This document shows, one piece after another, positions 24,701 to 31,757 of a stretch of DNA of 64,000 bases. The position numbers were made by a program, and so were the translations under genes. The notes under the pieces are model-generated. The model ran no database searches. It saw nothing but the letters and a program-made list of their open reading frames with translations, and had not been told where the DNA came from. Location: assembly GCF_029223485.1 (NCBI RefSeq), contig NZ_JARHTP010000007.1:186001-250000 (forward strand), in the 5' to 3' direction. The DNA is from Streptomyces coacervatus (GTDB lineage: Bacteria > Actinomycetota > Actinomycetes > Streptomycetales > Streptomycetaceae). Every line of letters starts with the position of its first letter. Position 1 is the stretch's first letter.

Positions 24701-25957
24701 CTTGCCGGTGTAGACGGGGTTCATGTCCCGTGTCTGCGGGGAGGCCTTGCGGCCCTCGGCGTCGAGCTGGGCGCGTACGGCGGCGAAGAAGTCGCGGGGG
24801 ATGCCGCTGATGAACCGCGGCCAGACGTACCGCTCGTTCCAGTCGCGGTGGATGGCCATCACCCAGCGGCACGGCGGCGCGTAGTCCCCGCCCACCGGAA
24901 GCAGCACATTGCGCGTGAGCGCGACCTTCTTGAGGCCCTTGAACAGCCTGAACGCGGCCGCCTCCGCCTCCGGGAGGGTGGGCGCGTTGTCGATCGCCCA
25001 GCCGGCGCCGTAGTGATTGACCATGTAGGCCGTCAGCAGCCCGCGCCCCGACGGGGCGATCCAGCTGAACTCGGCCGGAAACTGCATGCGCCCGGGATCG
25101 CGAGGCTCCTCGCCGAAGACCGACAGAGTGGGTCCCCACTGGTGGAACGGCCCGCGCGCCCACGAGCTGGAGCTGATCCCCGCGTCCGCCATCAGCCCCG
25201 GGAACTGCGGATCGTGCCCGAAGGCATCCAGCTGCCAGGCCGTCTCCGGCGACGAGCCCATGATCCCGCGCTGGAACCCGTCGCCGTACAGAGCGTTGCG
25301 TACGGTGGCCTCGGCGCCGGTGAGGTTGGTGTTGGGCTCGTTGTAGGTGCCGCCCATGATCTCGACGCGACCGGTGCGGATCAGCTCCCGCAGGAAGGCG
25401 CGCTCCTCGGGGAAGGCGTCCCAGTACGGCTTGAGGTAGTCGACCTCCGCCAGCACGAAGGTGTACGCCGGGTCCCGGCGGGCCAGGTCGCAGTGGGCGC
25501 GGACCAGGCTCATCCCGGACTGGCCGCGCGAGTCGAAGGTGCGGGCGGGCAGACCGGTGGAGGCAGGGTCGTCGGCGACGTCCCAGGTCTCGGTGTAGGC
25601 GGCCTGGGTGTTCCACCACACGGGGTCGTAGTGGAAGTGGCTGACCATGAACATGGTCCAGCCGGGCTCGGCGGCCGTGAAGGGGATGGTGAGCCGGGAA
25701 GCTTCGCCGTCGTCGGTCGCGGTGACGGTGACCTCGCACTGCTCGCCCGGGGTCAGCTCGCTCGTCACGGATATCTCGGCGCGCACCGTGCCGTCCTCGC
25801 CCGCGGTGGCCGACGCCTCTCCGGTGACGCCCGGGCCCTCGACGGTGAGACGGACCGTCCGGCCCGGGACGTGCCGGATCTCGGCGGCCACGACCTGTCG
25901 CGGATGCTCGGCGGTCCCGGCGAAGAGCTCGGTCGACTCGGCAGAGGTGACGCGCAT
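21740..25957 (-). CDS. GH38 alpha-mannosidase, very long
   Basis: A 1405-residue retaining alpha-mannosidase, longer than the roughly 1000 residues common in GH38. After an N-terminal beta domain of about 100 residues come the zinc-binding SHFHYDPVWW, the nucleophile Asp in WQLDAFGHDPQFP, and the zinc-ligand loop GAHHDAITGSESDQ, then the beta-sandwich domains. The last 300 residues hold two NEW3-like beta domains (TATVRIASELTDAPVSGTV; VPVRLHNSTLGPVNGTL) that may bind sugar. There is no signal peptide. ATG 25957 has GTAGGAGA about 5 bases upstream. It should trim mannose from imported high-mannose oligosaccharides. Confidence 0.95.
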   Translation of the reverse strand: MRVTSAESTELFAGTAEHPRQVVAAEIRHVPGRTVRLTVEGPGVTGEASATAGEDGTVRAEISVTSELTPGEQCEVTVTATDDGEASRLTIPFTAAEPGWTMFMVSHFHYDPVWWNTQAAYTETWDVADDPASTGLPARTFDSRGQSGMSLVRAHCDLARRDPAYTFVLAEVDYLKPYWDAFPEERAFLRELIRTGRVEIMGGTYNEPNTNLTGAEATVRNALYGDGFQRGIMGSSPETAWQLDAFGHDPQFPGLMADAGISSSSWARGPFHQWGPTLSVFGEEPRDPGRMQFPAEFSWIAPSGRGLLTAYMVNHYGAGWAIDNAPTLPEAEAAAFRLFKGLKKVALTRNVLLPVGGDYAPPCRWVMAIHRDWNERYVWPRFISGIPRDFFAAVRAQLDAEGRKASPQTRDMNPVYTGKDVSYIDTKQAQRYGETLLADAEAWATLASLVTGHPYPDAALDKAWRQLIYGAHHDAITGSESDQVYIDLMTGWRELYDLAETVHADATQALADQVTPGDGADLVVFNPATWERTDVLTVDDPGLVPLGLPAVRENSQLHVVVRELPGMGLKALPLGEGPVPEWEPGEGMTIRNEFYEVTVDPSRGGGVSSLRALGGGGRELLRAGDIGNELVVQEEYPRHPRFGEGPWHLTPTGTTVARGGSVTASVEVTHSPAGSRLTVRGDLGLFTYTQRLTLWTGVDRLDVTTTIDGYDGADRLIRVRWPSDVQGGLPVHEVADAVIGRGFGFVDVDSEQFPWTLDNPANTWFGLGSTARVELRDDTGELIGQRSIGVAELVYASWDEAGELGTPLAAALVRTGVTATSTIAGGPRYGDLEVDSNLPDIRIAVGGPDRNSVVAEALGWDPAAGRELQRQLTEGDVAAVWVAPRASLREEWVPGADLRDLERLPLLVVAGADAEGDAKAVDALIADLDDATVTATAAGGGEALPPGDAWDGRGFAVLNRGTPGCVVTSSGDLYMSLMRSCTGWPSGIWVDPPRRTAPDGSAFQLQRWSHTFEYAVVGGEGDWREQQLPRVGHEFNHPLTGRIRGHAEPPSLPRELALLTLEPAGEVLLDALKPAGSPLARGSVAPTDPGRGVAVRMHEVNGRPVRARIRGPKEWLRGTRADVLETPGEALAPDGQGALAVALTGFEVATLLATPPESTRPPYTPGVAAHEPAQPIPTRYWLHNSGPAPRGNMPVTAYVSPTVLTASDGPVTATVRIASELTDAPVSGTVAIGVPPGWRAEPAEVPYALGPGGFTLSEVTVTPPDQAPPGRHWLTARLSYEEQTYEDVVALDVPGERHAAPTLSAALGVEQISVRRGERSRVPVRLHNSTLGPVNGTLWTVSSWHTWGGVDPACQGFTVAPGEHLDVFVDVDGSAIEPGSYWLMAKLAWHGRVAYTEAVVLEVTP

Positions 25958-26007
25958 GGGTCTCCTACGAGGATGCTCGGGGGAGACCCATCCTGACATC
26001 GGCAGGA

Positions 26008-26054
26008 TGATTCAAACAACCATCTTCACGTTTCCTCGGTGGTTCATCCATGCA
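26008..26054. promoter_or_regulatory. Two operator-like sites upstream of the GH38 operon
   Basis: TGATTCAAACAACCA (26008-26022) matches 13 of 15 positions of TGGTTCAATCAACCA. TGGTTCATCCATGCA (26040-26054) matches 11 of 15. Their centres are 32 bp apart, about three helical turns, in the only gap before the GH38 gene. Confidence 0.5.
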
Positions 26055-26067
26055 ACCGAGGTCCGGT

Positions 26068-26952
26068 TCACCTCGTCCGGCGCGACTTCACCGCGTGTTG
26101 CGGGGCGATGTGGTCGGTCAGTGCAAGGGAGGCGCTGGCGCGCTGGTAGGAGAGCTGGCCGACCCGGACGTAGAGGCAGTCCACGATCATCAGGACGGAG
26201 TGGCGGCCGCCGATGCTGCCGGTGCGGAAGCTGGTCTCCGAGGTGGCCGAGATCAGCCGGATGTCGGCGGCCCTGGCGAGCGGCGAACGCGGGTCGGTGG
26301 TGATGGCGACGGTGGTGGCACCGCGTTCTTTGGCCATCTCGAACGGTTCGAGCGTCTCGCGGGTGGCGCCGGAGTGGGAGATGCCGATGGCCACGTCGGC
26401 CGGGGTGAGCAGGGCCGCCGAGGTGGCCGCCCCGTGCACCTCGGTCCAGCCGCGCACCGAGCAGCCGATGCGGAACAGCCGGGTCTCGGTCTCCTGGGCG
26501 ACCGTGCCGCTGCCGCCGACGCCGTACACATCGATCCGCCGGGCCTTGGCCAGGGCCTGGGCCGCGCGCTCCACCGAGTCGAGGTCGATACGGTCGATGG
26601 TCTGCTGGATCGCACGCAGGTCCGCGCTGCCGACGACCTGGACGACCCGCTCCAGGCTGTCGTCCGGCGAGATGTCCGGCCCGATCTCGGCGGAACCCCA
26701 GTCGGAGACCTCGCCGCGGCCGCGCTCCTGGGCCAGCTCGATCAGCAGATGCTGGTAGGAGTCGAGCCCGATGGCCCGGCAGAAGCGGGTCACCGTCGCC
26801 TGCGAGGTGCCGGTGCGGCGGCCCAGTTCGGCGGCCGAGCAATGCGTGACGGCGGCCGGATCCTCCAGGATCAGCTCGCCGACCTTGCGAAGGGATCCGG
26901 CCAGCCGGGGAAGCTCGGTGCGGATCAGCGTGGTGACATCCGTCGAGGGCAT
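26068..26952 (-). CDS. MurR/RpiR-family transcriptional regulator
   Basis: A 294-residue regulator with an N-terminal HTH_6 domain (SAAELGRRTGTSQATVTRFCRAIG, residues about 38-62) and a C-terminal SIS sugar-phosphate-binding domain (RIDVYGVGGSG; AIGISHSGATRETLEP). RpiR proteins typically sense an amino-sugar or sugar phosphate. It lies between the GH38 operon and the divergent SIS gene, both carrying the motif TGGTTCAATCMACCA, and is the best candidate to bind it. There is no Shine-Dalgarno; TACCTT lies 6 bases before the ATG, suggesting a leaderless transcript. Confidence 0.92.
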   Translation of the reverse strand: MPSTDVTTLIRTELPRLAGSLRKVGELILEDPAAVTHCSAAELGRRTGTSQATVTRFCRAIGLDSYQHLLIELAQERGRGEVSDWGSAEIGPDISPDDSLERVVQVVGSADLRAIQQTIDRIDLDSVERAAQALAKARRIDVYGVGGSGTVAQETETRLFRIGCSVRGWTEVHGAATSAALLTPADVAIGISHSGATRETLEPFEMAKERGATTVAITTDPRSPLARAADIRLISATSETSFRTGSIGGRHSVLMIVDCLYVRVGQLSYQRASASLALTDHIAPQHAVKSRRTR

Positions 26953-27105
26953 GAGGAGAAGGTATCAGCCACCCTTCGGGGTGCGGATTGAATACCAGGA
27001 CCACTGAGGCGGGCACTGAAGCGGACGCTGAAGCGAGCGATGTCCGGTCATTGCTCGCTGCATGGGCCATGTGATTTATTGATTCACCTGTGGAGTCGTG
27101 TGGGG

Positions 27106-27120
27106 TGGTTCAATCCACCA
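27106..27120. promoter_or_regulatory. Operator-like site upstream of the SIS gene
   Basis: TGGTTCAATCCACCA, part of the longer inverted repeat GGTGG-N6-CCACC, ends 14 bp before the GTG at 27135. A site so close to the start would block RNA polymerase when bound. It is nearly identical to the site at 20966. Confidence 0.6.
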
Positions 27121-27134
27121 GTGGGGAGTGTCGC

Positions 27135-27899
27135 GTGTCCGTCGAGTCTGTGAGCGCCGAGGGCTTCGCGCGGGAGAGCCTGGCCGTCCTGGCGACCATC
27201 ACCGAGTCCGCACGCGAAGAAGTGGCGGGCGCCGCCGGACTGATCGCCGACTGCGTCCGCTCGGACGGCGTGATCCAGGCGTTCGGCACCGGGCACTCCC
27301 AGGCGATGGTCCTCGAAGTCGCGGGCCGCGCGGGCGGGCTGGTCCCCACCAACCGGCTCCAGATCGCCGACCTCGTCCTGTACGGCGGCGACGACCCGAG
27401 CGTGCTCGACGATCCGCTCCTGGAGCGCGAGCCCGGTGTGGCCGAACGGCTCTACCGCCTCGCGGAACCGAGCCCCCAGGACCTCTTCGTGATCATCTCC
27501 AACTCCGGCGTCAACAACGTGATCGTCGAGATGGCGCTGCACGCCAAGGAGCGGGGCCACCGGGTTCTGGCCATTACCTCGCTCACTCATACCCGGGCCG
27601 TCCCTGCGGGGCATCCGAGCGGGAAGAAGCTTGTCGACATCGCGGATGTGGTTCTCGACAATCGCGCTCCGCGGGGGGATGCGGTGCTGGAGCTTCCCGG
27701 GGGCGGTTGTGTCGGTGCGGTCTCCACGCTCACGGGCGTTCTGCTCGTCCAGATGGCGGTCGCCGAGGCGTCCAGGCTGCTCCTCGATTCGGGCGAGCGC
27801 CCGCCTGTCTACGTATCGGCCAACGTGCCGGGTGGGTTCGAGGGCAACTTGGAGCTGGAGAAGCGGTACGCCGGGAGGATTCGGCGTACCGCCAGTTGA
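27135..27899 (+). CDS. SIS-domain protein (UPF0309-like), phosphosugar-binding
   Basis: A 254-residue single SIS-domain protein. Phosphosugar-binding loops are visible in IQAFGTGHSQAMVLEVAGRAGGL and LFVIISNSGVNNVIVEMAL. Such proteins act as isomerases, deaminases or MurQ-like etherases on amino-sugar phosphates. The downstream steps for GlcNAc-6-phosphate are not otherwise in this locus, so it may process the kinase product; this is inference. The GTG at 27135 has GGGGAG 6 bases upstream. It is divergent from the RpiR gene. Confidence 0.85.
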   Translation: MSVESVSAEGFARESLAVLATITESAREEVAGAAGLIADCVRSDGVIQAFGTGHSQAMVLEVAGRAGGLVPTNRLQIADLVLYGGDDPSVLDDPLLEREPGVAERLYRLAEPSPQDLFVIISNSGVNNVIVEMALHAKERGHRVLAITSLTHTRAVPAGHPSGKKLVDIADVVLDNRAPRGDAVLELPGGGCVGAVSTLTGVLLVQMAVAEASRLLLDSGERPPVYVSANVPGGFEGNLELEKRYAGRIRRTAS

Positions 27900-27937
27900 G
27901 TGCTCCGATGAGAGGGTTGTGATCGATCTGCGGGACG

Positions 27938-27978
27938 GTGGGGGCTGGTCGCGCAGTTCCCCGCGCCCCTGGGGGGGG
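27938..27978 (+). repeat. Dispersed repeat, copy D
   Basis: Core CTGGTCGCGCAGTTCCCCGC with an ACGGTGGGGG left arm, starting 38 bases after the SIS gene stop in the same orientation. The tail GCGCCCCTGGGGGGGG can pair within itself. It is preceded by CTGCGGG like copies B and H. Confidence 0.9.
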
Positions 27979-28013
27979 CTGGTGGCACCGCCAGTGGGTA
28001 AGCACCCGTGGCG

Positions 28014-29078
28014 TCAGTTCGGCGCCGGGCCGCTGCTGCGGCGGACCACGAGTTCCACCGGGACCAGCGGCTCCACCGGCACCGGCTCGGTGCGGCCCTC
28101 CACGCGGTTCAGCAGAAGCCGTAGCGAGCGGGTGCCGATCTCGGTGAAGTCGGTGCGGACCGTGGTCAGCGGCGGCAGCAGATGGGCCGCCTCGGGGATG
28201 TCGTCGTAGCCGACGACGCTCACCTCGTCCGGCACCGAGCGGCCGGTCTCGTGGAGGGCGTGCAGCAGGCCCAGTGCCATCTGGTCGTTGGACGCGAACA
28301 CCGCCGTGACGTCCGGGCGGCGGGCGAGGAGGCGGCCGAGCTCGTAGCCCGAGTCGGCGCTCCAGTCGCCGAAGAGGGGTTCCGGAACGTCGGCGCCCGC
28401 CGCGGCCAGCGTTTCCCGCCAGCTCGCCAGCCGGTGGTCGGCGGAGGTCCAGCCGGCCGGGCCCGCGATGTGCCACACGGTGCGGTGGCCGAGGTCCAGC
28501 AGATGCTCGGTGGCCTTGCGGGCTCCGGTCCGCGAGTCGGCGGTGACGACGGACGCGCCGCCCGCGACGTCGTTCTCAAGGACCACCAGCGGTGTGTCGA
28601 GGCGGGCGTCCGCGAGCGCCCGGCCGACCCGGCGCTGCGGGGCGATCGCGATCACGCCGTCGGCGCCCTCGGCCGACAGCCGGTCCACCGCCCGTACGAC
28701 CGTGTCCTGGTCGGCAGTGTCCAGGGCGATGGAGCTCACCAGGTAACCGGCGTCCTGGGCGGCGGTGTTGATCGCCGTGAGGACGGAGGCGGGGCCGTAG
28801 CGAGCGGCGTCGAACGAGATCACGCCGAGCATCCGGGTCCGGCCGCTGGCCAGCGACCGCGCGCTGCGGCTCGGGCGGTACCCGAGCGACCGCATGGCCT
28901 CCAGGACCGCCTCCCGCGTCTCGGGTCGTACGGAAGGGTGGTCGTTGAGCACCCGCGAGACGGTCTGCTTGGAGACCCCGGCCAGCCGGGCCACATCGTC
29001 CATCACGGGCCGCGCCCCGGCGAAGTTCCGTCGGCGACGCCCCTTGGGAGCGGAGTCGTCGGCGGGGCTGGGGGGCAT
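28014..29078 (-). CDS. LacI-family transcriptional repressor
   Basis: A 354-residue LacI/GalR regulator. The HTH and hinge read MDDVARLAGVSKQTVSRVLN then RPSRSARSLASGRT near residues 25-75, followed by the periplasmic-binding-like effector domain (GVISFDAARYGPASVLTAIN; FASNDQMALGLLHALHE; VVGYDDIPEA). It lies 116 bp downstream of the GH35 gene on the same strand. The 28-bp palindrome before GH35 has the central CG expected of LacI sites, so it is probably the target. ATG 29078 has GAGGAAA 5 bases upstream; the open frame upstream is ignored. Confidence 0.93.
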   Translation of the reverse strand: MPPSPADDSAPKGRRRRNFAGARPVMDDVARLAGVSKQTVSRVLNDHPSVRPETREAVLEAMRSLGYRPSRSARSLASGRTRMLGVISFDAARYGPASVLTAINTAAQDAGYLVSSIALDTADQDTVVRAVDRLSAEGADGVIAIAPQRRVGRALADARLDTPLVVLENDVAGGASVVTADSRTGARKATEHLLDLGHRTVWHIAGPAGWTSADHRLASWRETLAAAGADVPEPLFGDWSADSGYELGRLLARRPDVTAVFASNDQMALGLLHALHETGRSVPDEVSVVGYDDIPEAAHLLPPLTTVRTDFTEIGTRSLRLLLNRVEGRTEPVPVEPLVPVELVVRRSSGPAPN

Positions 29079-29194
29079 GGCGGCTGTTTCCTCGGAGGTC
29101 GTGCTCGGCAGGTCGTTCCCGGCGGCGGGCGGGGCCCACAGCATAGGCCGGGGCCCCGCCCGCCGAGTGCTTCAGAGCCTGCGAACAAAGGCTC

Positions 29195-31566
29195 TCAGCC
29201 TTCCCGGATCGCCCACGTGCGTACGGCGACCCACTCGGCCCCCAGGACAGCAGCAGTCCCGGCGGCCTCGCGGGCCCGACCGGGCAGGTACACCGGAGCG
29301 TCGGCGGCGAGCGGCAGCACGCTCAGCCGCAGCGGACCGGGCGGCAGCCGGTCGAGGCCGATGTCCCAGACCCGACCCGAGTAGAACTGGTCGGCGACGA
29401 GCGTGTCCGCCACGTACGCGCGGGCCACGTCCCCGGTCCAGCGGACCCGCAGGATCGTGCCGGCCGGGAGGTCCGACGGTACGTCGACGCGGTACTCGGC
29501 CGCCACGGTGTCGAAGTACTTGTCCGCGGGCGCGCTCGCCCGGTCCAGTACGCCCGTCACGGTCGCGGGGGCCGCACCGGCGGGGCGCACGAGTGCGACG
29601 GACACGGCAGGCGCGTGGATGTTCTCGCCGGGCTCGATCGTGCAGCGCGTGAACACCCCGTCGGCCGTCTCCCGTACGGCCGCCAGGTCGCCAACCACCG
29701 GCGCACGCACGGGAGTTGGGAACACCGCGAACGACGGCCGCTCGGCCTGGCTGTGCACCCGCACCTCGCCGTCGCCCTCGTCGAACACCACCCCGTCCGC
29801 ACACAGCACCAGCCGCTCGGCCCCCCACGCCTCGCCCCGGTAGAGGGTCCGCGCGGTCGCCGAGTCCAGGACCAGCAGCCCGACCCGTCCGCCGTCTCCA
29901 CCTCGACCAGCGCATCGGTGCCGGGGCGCAGCCCGGTGACCAGCACACGGCCGTCGACGCGGGAGACCTCCCCGGAAGGTGCCGCGACCGCTGTCAACGT
30001 GCCTGCGTCCAGGGCGAGTTCGGGCGCGATCCCGTCCGTCGCGGCCAGGACCAGAACCGTACGGCCGTCCGCGTCGACCGTGCAGACCGGCTGTGCGGTG
30101 GCCCACTCCAGGCGCAGGCCCGCGATGTCGAGGTGCAGCGGCCAGCAGAAGTAGGCGCCCGTCGGCACGGTCACCGGAGTGCTCGGGAGGGTCAACGCCC
30201 CTTCGGAATACGGGAGTTCGACGGTGAAGGATGTCCCGGGACGGTCCGGCAGCGGCTCGTGCGGCTGGTGGTTGTTGACGAAGAGGAAGCCCGAGGCGCC
30301 GTCGCTGCGCACGGCCCAGCGCAGGGTGTCCCGGTCGTCCTGCCTGTCCGGCCGCCGCTCGGGCAGCACGGACTCCATGGGGGCGATCAGATGGCCGTAC
30401 TCCGCCAACAGCAGGTGCTGCAGCCGGAGTTCGTGGTACGAGGGCCGGTACTGGCCGTGCTCGCCCAGCGGTGCCTGGAAGTCGTAGGTCAGGACGGGGA
30501 GGTCGTTGGGGTAGCCGGTGGCGTGGGATTCCTGGAGGGTGGTCAGCTCGCCGGCCGGGTTGGTGCCGCCGTGGAACATGTAGTAGCCCTGCCAGACCGA
30601 GCCGCAGCCGATCTTCGTGAGGCCGAGCGCTCCGATGTCTGCGGCCGCCACGCGCGGCCGCCGATGGTAGGCGACCGCCATGCCGCCGCCCAGCTCGCAG
30701 GTGGCCCAGGGGAATCGGTCCGCGAAGGCGTCCGGGGCGCCGCCCCGGACGGTGGTCGGCCGCAGATCGGCGCCGATGCCCTCGTCGTCGCGCTGGTGGG
30801 TGAAGAAGAAGTGCTTGCGGCAGGTGTCGGGCCAGCCGCCGTCCGCCTCGGTCCAGAAGGTCTCGGTGTAGCCGCCGTAGAGGGGGAGCAGTTCGTCGGG
30901 CGGGAGCCGGACTCCGCCCCAGGCCGTCGATGTCCAGAGCGGGGCGCTCAGCCCGGCCTCCTGCGCCATGCGCTTCAGCGTGAGGAGGTGGCCGGGCTGG
31001 TCGTAGAGCTCGTTCTCGATCTGGACGGCGACGATCGGGCCGCCGTGGGCCCGGTCGAGGCCCTGGAGCTGGTCGGCGACGGCCGTGAACCAGGTGCGGA
31101 CCGGTTCCAGGTAGGCGGGGTCGTCGGTGCGGGGTGTGCAGTCGCGGGACAGGAGCCAGTCGGGGAGGCCGCCGTTCCTGACCTCCGCGTGCGACCAGGG
31201 GCCGATGCGCGGGATGAAGTCCAGGCCGTGGCGGGCGCACAGCTCGGCGAAACGGCGCAGGTCGCGGTCGCCGTCGAAGCGGATGCGGCCCTCGGCCTCC
31301 TCGTGGTGGATCCAGATGACGTAGCTCGCGACCGCCGTCACCCCGGCCGCCTTCATCTTCAGCAGCTCCTCCGACCATGCGTCGGCCGGGTGGCGGGAGT
31401 AGTGGAACTCGCCGGAGACCGGGAACCAGGGGCGGCCGCCGCGGGTCAGCCAGCGGCTGGTCACCTCGATCGGGTCGGGGACGCCGGGCGCGTCCGCGAA
31501 GGGCAGATGGCCGGTCAGCGGGGGTGCGGAGGGGGCGGGGACGCGCAGGTGGTGCGGTCGGGTCAT
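29195..31566 (-). pseudogene. GH35 beta-galactosidase with a frameshift
   Basis: The gene reads from ATG 31566 with the GH35 catalytic domain: SGEFHYSRHPADAW, acid/base Glu in VAVQIENELYD, and a candidate nucleophile Glu in ATCELGGGM, then beta domains. Near 29886-29900 the protein-like reading shifts frame. Frame one degenerates after LVEVE and stops at 29557, while the adjacent frame continues GGRVGLLVLDSATARTLYRG to WVAVRTWAIREG and stops at 29195. One missing base would join the two into a protein of about 790 residues. This is either an inactivating mutation, a sequencing error or, less likely, recoding; no slippery run is evident. There is no signal peptide. Confidence 0.85.
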
Positions 31567-31591
31567 CGGGGCTTCTCCGGGCGGCCGAGGG

Positions 31592-31619
31592 ATGATGATG
31601 TTACCGGTAACATCATCAT
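31592..31619. promoter_or_regulatory. Perfect 28-bp palindrome, probable LacI-family operator
   Basis: Nine bases ATGATGATG, the centre TTACCGGTAA and nine bases CATCATCAT form a perfect inverted repeat with a central CG, 26 bp before the GH35 ATG. Size, symmetry and centre fit a LacI-family operator, most likely for the repressor encoded downstream of GH35. Confidence 0.75.
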
Positions 31620-31757
31620 GGGTGGCGCGGAGGCTGTCCCATAAGTGCTCGATGTTGTGGTGTGGGTCACAGCGGGTCTAGGGTGAAAGTGCTTGGAGTA
31701 ACTGGAGTAATACGCCCGGGCGTGCCGGTCGGCGGCATGTGACCGGGCCTGCTCCAG

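Noticed and set aside
22409..25996. An 1195-codon open frame antisense to the GH38 gene
   Set aside because: The GH38 frame has intact catalytic motifs. The antisense frame reads as a GC-bias shadow, rich in Arg, Gly, Val and Ala, with no domain.
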